64,000 nucleotides of DNA from Hymenobacter sp. 15J16-1T3B. Its GTDB lineage: Bacteria; Bacteroidota; Bacteroidia; Cytophagales; Hymenobacteraceae. The notes below the pieces were generated by a model, which made no database searches, was not told where the DNA came from, and was given only the letters and a program-made list of their open reading frames with translations. Positions 43,591-51,452 of the stretch are shown here, piece after piece. The position numbers and the translations under genes are program-made. Location: positions 434,001 through 498,000 of the forward strand of contig NZ_JAJFAV010000001.1 of the NCBI RefSeq assembly GCF_020711235.1, in the 5' to 3' direction. Positions within the stretch are counted from its first letter, which is position 1, and each line of letters opens with the position of its first letter.

Positions 43591-44748
43591 ATGAAGATCC
43601 AACAGCTTCTCAATCAGCACTTCTTCGGCAACACGCTGGGGCAGTACCTGGTCAGCGGCATTATTTTGCTGCTGGGCTTCGGGCTGCGGCGGCTGCTCTC
43701 GCGCATCGTTTCCAAGGTGTTTTACCGCGTCATCAAGCGCTATACGGCGGGCGTGACGGAGCGGGAGCTGAACGACTTGCTGATTCAGCCCTTGTCGGTG
43801 CTGTTGTTTCTCTTCACGCTGTTTTTGGCCTTCAACGTACTCGACTACCCAGCCGACGTCACCGACAACCTGGCCCGCTCGACGCCCTGGCCCAAGCGCC
43901 TGGCCTTCGCCATGTACCAGATCGGGGTGATTTCGGCGCTGACCTGGGTGATGCTGCGCCTCATCGACTTTGCCGAGCTGGTGTACCGCCGCCGCTCCGA
44001 GCTGCTGACGGCCGCCAACACCCGCCTCGACGCGCAGTTTATTCCCTTCGCCAAGGACTTTGTGAAGGTCATCATCCTGATTTTCGCCTTTTTGGTGATG
44101 CTCGGGCAGGTGTTCGGGGTCAACGTAACGGCGCTGATTGGCGGCCTGGGCATCGGGGGCTTGGCCGTGGCGTTTGCGGCCAAGGAAAGCCTGGAAAACC
44201 TCATTGCCTCGTTTACCATCTTCCTCGACCGCCCCTTTCAGGTAGGCGACCTGGTGACGGTGGGCGGCATCACGGGCACGGTGGAAAAGGTGGGCTTCCG
44301 CAGCACCCGCCTGCGCACGGCCGAGAAAAGCTACGTGACCGTGCCCAACAAGTCCATGATTGACAAGCCCTTGGACAACCTCTCGCTGCGCACGGCCCGG
44401 CGCGTGAGCTTCACCCTAAACTTCAGCCACGACACCACCCGCGAGCAACTGCTGGCCATTGCCTCGGAACTGCACACCTACCTGCGCGGGCACGACCGCA
44501 TCATCCCGGAGGAAATCCAGACCAAGCTCTCGGCCCTTACCCAGACCGGCCGCGACCTGACGGTGCAGTACTTCGTGCAGGTAGCCACCTACGACGAGTA
44601 CCTCGACGTGAAGGAAGCCGTGAACTACCGCATCCTCGAAATCGTGGAGGCCCACGGCGGTTCCTTCGCCACCAACACCACCGTGGTGCGCATGCTGGCC
44701 GACCCAGGCATTACCTCGGGCCAGGCATCAAGCGGCTCGGTGCTGTAG
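43591..44748 (+). CDS. Mechanosensitive ion channel, MscS family
   Basis: Inner-membrane channel of 385 residues. Three or more spans precede the MscS pore helix: LIGGLGIGGLAVAFAAKESLENLIASF, rich in Gly and Ala as expected for the gate. The beta domain follows (PFQVGDLVTVGGITGTVEKVGFRSTRLRT) and then the alpha/beta vestibule (YVTVPNKSMIDKPLDNLSLR). It is longer than E. coli MscS, with an extra N-terminal span pair. Opens under membrane tension to protect cells during osmotic downshift. Convergent with the next gene, three bases apart. Confidence 0.94.
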   Translation: MKIQQLLNQHFFGNTLGQYLVSGIILLLGFGLRRLLSRIVSKVFYRVIKRYTAGVTERELNDLLIQPLSVLLFLFTLFLAFNVLDYPADVTDNLARSTPWPKRLAFAMYQIGVISALTWVMLRLIDFAELVYRRRSELLTAANTRLDAQFIPFAKDFVKVIILIFAFLVMLGQVFGVNVTALIGGLGIGGLAVAFAAKESLENLIASFTIFLDRPFQVGDLVTVGGITGTVEKVGFRSTRLRTAEKSYVTVPNKSMIDKPLDNLSLRTARRVSFTLNFSHDTTREQLLAIASELHTYLRGHDRIIPEEIQTKLSALTQTGRDLTVQYFVQVATYDEYLDVKEAVNYRILEIVEAHGGSFATNTTVVRMLADPGITSGQASSGSVL

Positions 44749-44751
44749 CCA

Positions 44752-46305
44752 CTAGCGAAACTTGGGCGACTTGATGGCACGCGGGCGCTGGAAGTCCACG
44801 GTTTTGTCTTTGGGATACTCCACCGTGAAGGTGAAGCGCACCCGCTGGCTGGCGCCCGCGCCCAGCGTCAGCAACCACGTGAGCTTGCCGCTGGCCTCGT
44901 CCAACTGCGCGCCGTCGGAGCTTTCCAGCTTCACTTTCAGGTCGCTTTCCTGCGACACCGGAATCTGGTCGAGCACGCGCACCCGCACGGGCTGGGCGTG
45001 GCGGTTGCGCAGGTTTATTTCGTAGGTCACGCGGATGCGCTGCTGCCCGTTCAGGCCGGCTTTGCCGTTGAAGTCCTGGGTTTTGGTGCGCCCCACCGTA
45101 ATCAGCTTGTCGTAGCCCAGGCTGACTTCCAGCGAGTCGTTGAAGGCCCGCGGGTCGACTTCGGTTTCGCCCACGTAGGTACCGGCGTAGTACACGTTGG
45201 CGTCGAATTCCTCGTCGGGCAAGAACAGCCGCTCCCAGCCCGTGACTTTGGCCATCAGGTACACCTTTTCTGAGAGCTTGGGAATGGCAATGTACTCGGG
45301 GCGGGCGGGCAAGGTCTGTTCGGGTAGACGCACCAGGTAATCCTCGCCTTCGGGCAAGCTGACGGGCTCGGGCACCACGTACACGCTGCTGGGCTCGACA
45401 GCAGTGGCTTGGCCGGTGGCATTGCCCTTCACCACAAACTTGTCCACCCGGCCCTCTCCACCGATGCTGCGGCGGAAGTTCATGGACCAGGGCGTCAGGT
45501 CGGGTTTGGTCACGTCGTCTTCCACCTCCTCGTTTTTCAAGCGCAACTGCACGCCGGTCCAGTCCAAGCCCGAGCCATTGCTGACGTTGGCGAAGGAGTT
45601 GATGCGCAGCTCCCGGGCGGCTTCGGGCACCCGAATTTCGGGCTGCAGCTCCCATTGGCAGTTGGCATTGACGTAGCGCAGCGTAAGCGTGACGGTAGCC
45701 GCGCGAGGCAGCTCCAGCAGCAGCACCACCCGCTGCCGCTGCGGCCCGGAAGTGCCGTTGGTCAGCCGGTTGCGGCGCAGGGTGAGCTGCTGCCGCGTAG
45801 CCCCCAGCGTTTCGGTCTGCGTCTGAATGTCGGGCAGGCGGGTGCGCAGAAAGGCGGCGCCCTTTTGCAGCTCGGTGCTCCAGCCGGCCTGCATGCCCGT
45901 GGGCAGGGTGCGGTTGGCGAGCAGAAAATTCTTCTCTTCTTCCAGGGCTTTCACCTCCGCGTCGAGGCGGCGCAGGCGGGCGTCGAGCAGGTTTAGGCTG
46001 TCGGTGGGCGTTTTGCCGGCCGGCGGGCGCACGGCCTCGCTGCTGACAGTCAGCAGCTGGGCGTTGTCGGAGGTCTGCACCTGTATGCTTTCTGCGCTCA
46101 GGCTGCCGGCCACGCCTTCCACCCACACGGTGCTACGGCCCGCGGGCAGGGTCACCGTGCCGCGGTGCTCCAGCTCGGCCTGGTTCAGCGCCACCGTCAC
46201 CGAGCGTAGCGGCAGCGTAGTGCGCACGGCTTCCGGCGTGGTTTGGGCCAGCCCTCGGCCAGCGGCAATTAGTGTTAACAGAAGGACGAGTAAACGATAG
46301 GACAT
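44752..46305 (-). CDS. MuiA-family protein (DUF4139), secreted
   Basis: Exported protein of 517 residues of the family called mucoidy inhibitor MuiA-like. Signal peptide MSYRLLVLLLTLIAAGRGLA. The N-terminal domain (RSVTVALNQAELEHRGTVTL) carries the DUF4140-type sequence; a coiled-coil region at about residues 105-175 (LLDARLRRLDAEVKALEEEK) is followed by the DUF4139 beta-rich domain (ATVTLTLRYVNANCQWELQ, LDWTGVQLRLKNEE, FTVEYPKDKTVDF). Function is unknown; in other bacteria the name comes from a mucoidy phenotype. The start was set at the signal peptide. Confidence 0.9.
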   Translation of the reverse strand: MSYRLLVLLLTLIAAGRGLAQTTPEAVRTTLPLRSVTVALNQAELEHRGTVTLPAGRSTVWVEGVAGSLSAESIQVQTSDNAQLLTVSSEAVRPPAGKTPTDSLNLLDARLRRLDAEVKALEEEKNFLLANRTLPTGMQAGWSTELQKGAAFLRTRLPDIQTQTETLGATRQQLTLRRNRLTNGTSGPQRQRVVLLLELPRAATVTLTLRYVNANCQWELQPEIRVPEAARELRINSFANVSNGSGLDWTGVQLRLKNEEVEDDVTKPDLTPWSMNFRRSIGGEGRVDKFVVKGNATGQATAVEPSSVYVVPEPVSLPEGEDYLVRLPEQTLPARPEYIAIPKLSEKVYLMAKVTGWERLFLPDEEFDANVYYAGTYVGETEVDPRAFNDSLEVSLGYDKLITVGRTKTQDFNGKAGLNGQQRIRVTYEINLRNRHAQPVRVRVLDQIPVSQESDLKVKLESSDGAQLDEASGKLTWLLTLGAGASQRVRFTFTVEYPKDKTVDFQRPRAIKSPKFR

Positions 46306-46456
46306 CAAACGCAACCGAAAAGAGGTAAAGGGATTTTGCCGGGTAAAAGATGCGGAGAATATCCCGAATGCAGTAATGCCCAAACGCAAGGCGCGCCGGC
46401 AGCAGTCGGGAATTCCCAACCACCGCCAACGCGCCTTATCAAGTAGACCGAAACGC

Positions 46457-47350
46457 TTAGCGCCCGCCCAGCAGGCCGCCGAGCACCCCGCCCAGCCCGC
46501 CGCTCATCAGGCCGCCGAGGCCGCCCCCGCCGGTGCTGCGCGGGCCCATCTGCGAGTTGCCGCCGAGGCCGCCGAGTACGTTCATCAGGCCGCCGAGGCC
46601 GCCGCCGGGTACGCCGTAGCCGGCCGGGCTGGCGCCGTAGCCGCCCCCGCCGCCCATCATGCTCCCCAGCACGCCGCTGCCGAGCACGCCGCCCAGCAGC
46701 CCGCCCAAGCCGCCGCCCATACCGGAGCCGCCCCCGAGCACGCTGCCCAGGCCACCGCCCCCGCCCATCATGCCGCCGAGGCCGCCCATGCCGCCCCGGT
46801 TGCCGCCCATCACGCGCGACAGCACCATGGGCGCGGCCACGGCAATGAGTCCGCCCAGCGCCGCCTGGGGCGGAATGCCCACCGAACGGAGCTTGTCGCC
46901 GAGCGAATCCATGAGGCCCTGCGGCGCCTGCTCGGGCTGCTGGGCCTGGGCTTGCTGGGTCTGGTGCACCACGTTCTCAATGGTTTGCACCTGCTGCTGG
47001 TTGACGCCCAGGTACTGCGAAATCTTGTTGACCATGGCTTCCTCGTCGTTGGCGTAGGCGCCGTCGGCACGGGCGAAGCTCACCAGATCCGTCACCAGGG
47101 AGTAGCGCAGGTTGCTGCCGCGCAGTTGGTCGAGGTTGGCTTTGATAGTTTCGTTGTTGGAGTCCTGCGCAGCTTGGGCCACCTGCTGGGTGGCCTGCGG
47201 CGAGAGGCCCATCACCTGGGCCATCTGGCTTAAAAATTCACTTTCCTGCTGCGAGGCCTGCCGGTCGGCGGTGGCCAAGCTGGCAATGACGCTGAGGTAG
47301 GCCGTTTTTTCGGCTTCGGAATACTGGCTGAATACGTCTTCGGGCTGCAT
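46457..47350 (-). CDS. TerB-like protein with Gly-rich C-terminal half
   Basis: Predicted 297-residue cytosolic protein. Residues 10-130 form a helical TerB-like domain with acidic motifs (YLSVIASLATADRQASQQES, LVSFARADGAYANDEEA), which in tellurite-resistance relatives bind metal. From about residue 160 the protein is low complexity: GGLIAVAAPMVLSRVMGG, then dozens of GGLGG, GGMGG and GGVLGS units to the end. The C-terminal repeat region is likely disordered or a self-association module. The start MQPEDVFSQYSEAEK is used; the frame is open 45 codons upstream but Arg/Ala-rich. Role unknown. Confidence 0.85.
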   Translation of the reverse strand: MQPEDVFSQYSEAEKTAYLSVIASLATADRQASQQESEFLSQMAQVMGLSPQATQQVAQAAQDSNNETIKANLDQLRGSNLRYSLVTDLVSFARADGAYANDEEAMVNKISQYLGVNQQQVQTIENVVHQTQQAQAQQPEQAPQGLMDSLGDKLRSVGIPPQAALGGLIAVAAPMVLSRVMGGNRGGMGGLGGMMGGGGGLGSVLGGGSGMGGGLGGLLGGVLGSGVLGSMMGGGGGYGASPAGYGVPGGGLGGLMNVLGGLGGNSQMGPRSTGGGGLGGLMSGGLGGVLGGLLGGR

Positions 47351-47615
47351 GACGAGTAGGCGTTTGGAAAAGGATGAGAAGGAAAGAGCAAGACGCGGCA
47401 ATGCTGCCCTTAACGCAGCCCGTCCGGCAAATGTTGATGCGGCCGCGCGTGGCGGTCCTGCCCGCGCCCCCTGCCCGATTGGCACTTCTACTCTGAAGCC
47501 AGGTTTGGCGCAAACCCCCGGCTGTTTTTTCCTAATGCCCGGTATTTTTTACTTCTGATTCTGAAAACGTTGCCTTAATATTCCGCCCAAACCCGGGCAA
47601 ATTGCCCTGGGTATG
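47351..47615. other. Spacer upstream of the tRNA-Val pair
   Basis: About 265 bases between the TerB-like gene and the tRNA promoter. I see no gene, RNA or repeat here. Confidence 0.5.
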
Positions 47616-47646
47616 TTGCTCTTTCGAAAAACACCCACCATATTTG
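47616..47646 (+). promoter_or_regulatory. Promoter of the tRNA-Val genes
   Basis: TTG at 47616 and CATATTTG at 47639 with a 20-base spacer: canonical Bacteroidota -33/-7 spacing, with one mismatch (C for the first T). It lies 36 bases before the first tRNA. Confidence 0.65.
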
Positions 47647-47681
47647 CATCCACAAACGGGGCACTTAGCCCTGAATGCGAA

Positions 47682-47759
47682 GGGGGATTAGCTCAGCTGG
47701 TTCAGAGCATCTGCCTTACAAGCAGAGGGTCGGCGGTTCGAACCCGTCATCCCCCACCA
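47682..47759 (+). tRNA. tRNA-Val (anticodon UAC), CCA encoded
   Basis: Full cloverleaf: acceptor GGGGGAT / ATCCCCC, anticodon stem TCTGC / GCAGA with loop CTTACAA (anticodon TAC), T-loop GTTCGAA, and discriminator A plus CCA in the gene. It reads valine codons ending in A. The pattern is clear by eye; no covariance search was run. Confidence 0.96.
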
Positions 47760-47770
47760 CTGATAGACAG

Positions 47771-47800
47771 CCACTTAGTCGCCAGTGCTAAGTGGTTTTT
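47771..47800 (+). terminator. Rho-independent terminator between the tRNA genes
   Basis: CCACTTAG / CTAAGTGG stem with a 9-base loop followed by TTTTT, between the two valine tRNAs. It could act as an attenuator for the second tRNA or as a processing signal. Confidence 0.8.
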
Positions 47801-47814
47801 CTATTACAGTTTCC

Positions 47815-47892
47815 GGGAGGTTAGCTCAGTTGGTTTAGAGCGCTTGCTTCACACGCAAGAGGTCGAAGGTTCGAATCCTTTACTTCCCACCA
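47815..47892 (+). tRNA. tRNA-Val (anticodon CAC), CCA encoded
   Basis: Cloverleaf with acceptor GGGAGGT / ACTTCCC (one G-U pair), anticodon stem CTTGC / GCAAG with loop TTCACAC (anticodon CAC), T-loop GTTCGAA and encoded CCA. It reads valine GUG, the common valine codon in this GC-rich genome. Confidence 0.96.
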
Positions 47893-47900
47893 CCGGCAAA

Positions 47901-47940
47901 CCGCCGCTCAGCTTTGCAGCTGAGCGGCGGTTGTGTTTTA
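47901..47940 (+). terminator. Rho-independent terminator after the tRNA-Val genes
   Basis: Long stem CCGCCGCTCAGCT / AGCTGAGCGGCGG with loop TTGC, followed by TTGTGTTTT. Confidence 0.88.
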
Positions 47941-48092
47941 GGCGTTTTGGCCGGGGCGCTGGGTAGTATCGTCATTGGAGCGGGCCCAATAGCCACCCGT
48001 TGCGCGGGAGGACCGTTGGGCGTTATACCGGGAGCTGCATAATACAACCCGTTGCCGACTGGGTTTTGGTTTGCCCGCGGCCAGCCGCGGTA

Positions 48093-50030
48093 CTATTTGC
48101 TGTTTCGGTTCCGGGTAAGCACGACATCGTCTGCCGAGCGGATTTCGACGAAGCGCTGGCTAGCTACCATCTCCTGCACCTCGCTGGCACTGAACACATC
48201 GGCGGCGCGCACTTCGGCCGAAAACGTTAAGTCGGCCAACTGCTCCACGTGCGCTAGAGGCACCTGGTAAGTTCGGAAGGCGCCGAATCGGAAGCTTTCC
48301 TCGGGCATCACACTTTCCTGACTGAGCAGGTAGGCGGTTGTCAGCAGGCGGGTGGGCGCGTCGGCATCCAGCGTCACCACGACTTTCCAAAAATCAACTG
48401 GTACTTGCAGCTGGCTATCGGTGTAGGCCGGGTCGCCGGGCCGAAACACCGGGCCGGTAAACACGCATACCTTAAAGCCGGCGGTGCGGGCATTGTCGAG
48501 CACGTAATCCTCCAGTGCCTTCCAGGTTTGCTGGTTGAGCTGGGGCATTTGCGGCACGGCATTGGGGTACACGAACGTATCGTCTTCGCCTTGCTGCGCT
48601 TCGGCCTCCGAGCGACCCCAGCCGCCGTTTTCTCGCTTGGCCATGTGCCCTTTGTCAAACGCCTGGGGCCCGTAGAATTCTTTGTGCCCGATCTGCGCGC
48701 TTTTGGGAATACGCGGGTCGTAGCCCCAGGAGTCCTTGCGCTTCAGCTTGATTTTCAAGGCTCCATCCAGGTTTTCCGCGCTGAAGATGGCCAGCCGCCG
48801 CGGCTCGCTCATCACCACCGAGTAGTGCGTGTAGGGCAGGGCTTGTTTCGGGAATGGCACTTTCAGCACCGCGTGCGAGCGGCCTGGTGTGGGCAGGAGC
48901 ACTGCCACGCCCAAAAAATCATCCTGGTACCCTTGCCGGTCGGCGAGTTGGGCAACGGTGCGTTTCGTTTCGCTGAATCCTTCGGCCGGTACCCGCAGGG
49001 CTCCGGGCGAAACGGGCACCCACGAGCGACGGGCGATGATGCTGCGAATGACCTCGGCCTTGACGGCGTAGTTGGTTTGGCGGAAGCTCCCGCCGAAGTG
49101 CAGCCCGACCACCTTCCCCGAAGCGAGGTCGAATACGGCCGACCCGGAGTTGCCGCCCAGCGTGGTGGCGTCGTGGGTGAAGTACCACGCGTTGCCCCCG
49201 GGCTGGGCCACCTTGCCGGGTGCAAAGCGCTTCACGTCGTAGATATCCTTGAAGATGCTCTGCATGAGCACGTCGTCGTTGCGGCTGTCTTTGGCTGGAT
49301 AGCCCACCACGGCAATGTCCTGCCGGCCGACCACCGGCTGACTGGCCAGCTCCAGCGGCGGGGGCAGGCCGGGGTCTTTCTTGATTTGCAGCACCGCCAT
49401 ATCGGGCGCGCCATCCGCGTCGTCGGCTATCCAGAGAATCTTGGCTATGCCAAACTCCTGGGAGTCAGCCCCACTGTACTCCTCGAGGAAGTCGACCCGG
49501 GCCCGGACGATTTTGCCGGCTTGATTGGCGCTGAAGCGGAACTCGCGGCCGTAGCGGCGGGCAAAGATGTTGGCCACGTGGCGGTTGGTGATGATCAAGT
49601 CCTCGTCAACGCGCCAGCCGGTGCCGCACCACTCGTACGTATCGTGGTCCGTCAATTCAATACGCCCCACCGAAGCAATGGGCTTTTTCATCTTGCTGCG
49701 GAAGCCTTTGATAGCGGCTTCCACTTCGGGCACCTCGGCCGTTTCGAACAGCCCGTTGCGTACCAACAAGGCCGGACGCAGCTTTTCGAGGATGATGGCC
49801 TCACTTACCCGGTTGGCATCAAAAAACGCTTCGTGGACGCTCGGTGCCAACGCTTTGCGGAGGTGGTGGGCTACTTCGTCGGTCTTGGTCGCTACTACCA
49901 AGGCGCGGGTTGACGTCAGGCGCCCCGTGTTGGCTAGGCGTTCTGCCACCTCCCGCGCCCCGTCGGCGCGCAAAATAGCCGCTATTCGGCTTTCGGTTCC
50001 GGGAGCGTCGATACGTGTATTTGCAGCCAT
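48093..50030 (-). CDS. Trypsin-like protease fused to DNA/RNA non-specific endonuclease
   Basis: A 645-residue protein with no signal peptide. Residues 1-115 are an unrecognised helical region. Residues about 120-335 are a trypsin-like serine protease with the full triad: His151 in IITNRHVANIF, Asp210 in APDMAVLQI, and Ser295 in LGGNSGSAVF. Residues about 395-620 are a DNA/RNA non-specific endonuclease (Serratia/NucA fold): THYSVVMSEPRRLAIFSAEN, the catalytic His462 in FDKGHMAKREN (the family motif DRGH), and YPNAVPQMPQLNQQTWKALE with the metal-binding Asn. A protease and a nuclease in one cytosolic chain suggests a toxin-like or defence effector whose nuclease is released or regulated by proteolysis; that is inference. 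It is convergent with the tRNA-Val genes. Confidence 0.9.
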   Translation of the reverse strand: MAANTRIDAPGTESRIAAILRADGAREVAERLANTGRLTSTRALVVATKTDEVAHHLRKALAPSVHEAFFDANRVSEAIILEKLRPALLVRNGLFETAEVPEVEAAIKGFRSKMKKPIASVGRIELTDHDTYEWCGTGWRVDEDLIITNRHVANIFARRYGREFRFSANQAGKIVRARVDFLEEYSGADSQEFGIAKILWIADDADGAPDMAVLQIKKDPGLPPPLELASQPVVGRQDIAVVGYPAKDSRNDDVLMQSIFKDIYDVKRFAPGKVAQPGGNAWYFTHDATTLGGNSGSAVFDLASGKVVGLHFGGSFRQTNYAVKAEVIRSIIARRSWVPVSPGALRVPAEGFSETKRTVAQLADRQGYQDDFLGVAVLLPTPGRSHAVLKVPFPKQALPYTHYSVVMSEPRRLAIFSAENLDGALKIKLKRKDSWGYDPRIPKSAQIGHKEFYGPQAFDKGHMAKRENGGWGRSEAEAQQGEDDTFVYPNAVPQMPQLNQQTWKALEDYVLDNARTAGFKVCVFTGPVFRPGDPAYTDSQLQVPVDFWKVVVTLDADAPTRLLTTAYLLSQESVMPEESFRFGAFRTYQVPLAHVEQLADLTFSAEVRAADVFSASEVQEMVASQRFVEIRSADDVVLTRNRNSK

Positions 50031-50111
50031 AGCCAGTTGGGTTTGCGGTGAAAATGCTTTCCCAAGCTAGGCCCCGCAGACAGCTCGGCTATACCGTGCT
50101 AGCACTGAATT

Positions 50112-51377
50112 TTAGGGTTGCCTTGTCCGCAGCCGCCACCCGGTAATCAGCGGAAACAACACGAAGGCCGGCTCGGCGAACAGGCGCCAGCGGTAGCCCA
50201 CAAAAAACACCAAGCTCAGCAGCAGCACCACGCCCAGGGGCAGCAGCAGCAGGGCATCGGGGTGGCGGAAGCGCAGCCCGCGCCACTGCAGGGCGGTGGC
50301 CACTACGCTCAGCAGAAATGCCAGGTGCACGGCGGCCGTAACCGGGTGGTAGCGGGTGCGAAAGTCATTGGCCACGAAGTTTTCGGGGCTGAAAAACGCC
50401 AGCAACTTGCGGCCCAGCAGGCGCAGCTCGGCGCCGGGGTGCTGGCTTATCCACTGCCGGGCCAGCCGGGCGCGGGCCTGACTTTCCTGGTACTGGTTCA
50501 GCCCGGCCAGCCGGGGCAGGTGCTGCTGCACCCAGCGGCCGAACGGCTTGTCGGCTTCGTCCCAGTCAAACATAAACCGGCCCTGCGTGACCGGGTTGTG
50601 GCCCTGCAGCAGCTCGAAGCCGGGCTGGGTGCTCAGGATGTAAGCCCCGAACAGGCGGTGGTTTTTGACGAGAATGGGTAGGTGCAGCAGCAGCGTTAGG
50701 CCCAGCGTGAGCAGTGCCGGGCGCAGTACCCCGCGCCAGCCGCGGTGCTGCCGGTAGCCGTGCCAGAGCAGCACCGCGAACATGCCCCCGTAGACGGCCA
50801 GCAGGTAGCCCCGCAGTAGGCAAGACAGCGTGACGACGGCAGCCAGCAATACGGCTTTGGCCGGTGGCAGCGGTCGGCCGCCGAGCAGGCCCAGGAGTTG
50901 GTAGGTCGTCCAGATGAGCGCGGGCAGGCAGAGGTTTTCGTACCAAAACCACGCGCCGATGTACCAAAGCACCGAGGGGTACAGGGCCAGCAGCAGCCCG
51001 CCCAGGCCGGCTAGGGCTGCCGGCAACCGGTACCAGCGCAGAATTTGCCGGGCGTACCAGCCGGTGACCACGCCCCCCACGGCCGTGAGCAGGTACACCG
51101 CCGCCGTGAAGTAGTGCCGGGGCAAGCCGAGCTTAAACCAGGCGGCATACACCCAGACCGGAAAGCTGGCGTGGAAGGCATCGGGGCGCAGCTGCTGCCG
51201 ACCGGCGTCGAAGCTGACGTAGCCGCGGCCCTGCAGCCAATGCTCGGCAATGCGGGCGTTGCGCACCTCGTCCCAGTTCCACTCCAGCCCGGGGTTGTTG
51301 TGCCAGAGCAGCGCCAATCGTAGCAGCACCAGCGCCAGGGCCAAAATCCAGAATAGCAGGCGCCGACGGTGTACCAT
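50112..51377 (-). CDS. Membrane glycosyltransferase, GT39/ArnT-like
   Basis: Inner-membrane protein of 421 residues with about 11-12 spans. The N-terminal loop has NPGLEWNWDEVRNARIAEHWL, where the Asp/Glu pair matches the DE catalytic motif of GT-C fold transferases that use polyprenyl-phosphate sugars. The start MVHRRRLLFWILALALV lies six bases after TACCTTCG (one mismatch to the -7 box), so the mRNA may be leaderless; a longer frame with a soluble N-terminus is less likely. Donor and acceptor are unknown. Divergent from a second transferase of the same type. Confidence 0.85.
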   Translation of the reverse strand: MVHRRRLLFWILALALVLLRLALLWHNNPGLEWNWDEVRNARIAEHWLQGRGYVSFDAGRQQLRPDAFHASFPVWVYAAWFKLGLPRHYFTAAVYLLTAVGGVVTGWYARQILRWYRLPAALAGLGGLLLALYPSVLWYIGAWFWYENLCLPALIWTTYQLLGLLGGRPLPPAKAVLLAAVVTLSCLLRGYLLAVYGGMFAVLLWHGYRQHRGWRGVLRPALLTLGLTLLLHLPILVKNHRLFGAYILSTQPGFELLQGHNPVTQGRFMFDWDEADKPFGRWVQQHLPRLAGLNQYQESQARARLARQWISQHPGAELRLLGRKLLAFFSPENFVANDFRTRYHPVTAAVHLAFLLSVVATALQWRGLRFRHPDALLLLPLGVVLLLSLVFFVGYRWRLFAEPAFVLFPLITGWRLRTRQP

Positions 51378-51382
51378 GAATG

Positions 51383-51390
51383 CGAAGGTA
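51383..51390 (-). promoter_or_regulatory. Possible -7 element of the minus-strand GT39-like gene
   Basis: TACCTTCG (one mismatch), six bases before the start codon. Paired head-to-head with the plus-strand box at 51422. Confidence 0.45.
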
Positions 51391-51421
51391 TCGGCTGGGG
51401 GCCAAAGCGCGGTGCCGCGGT

Positions 51422-51429
51422 TACCTTTG
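51422..51429 (+). promoter_or_regulatory. -7 element of the plus-strand GT39-like gene
   Basis: Perfect TACCTTTG, 24 bases before the ATG. Confidence 0.6.
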
Positions 51430-51452
51430 CGCATTCGTCGTTTCGCCCCTCA

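Noticed and set aside
47815-50110. Possible att-site duplication of the tRNA-Val 3' end flanking the trypsin-nuclease gene
   Set aside because: I looked for a second copy of the tRNA 3' end up to the next gene and saw none, so integration at the tRNA is only suggested by position.
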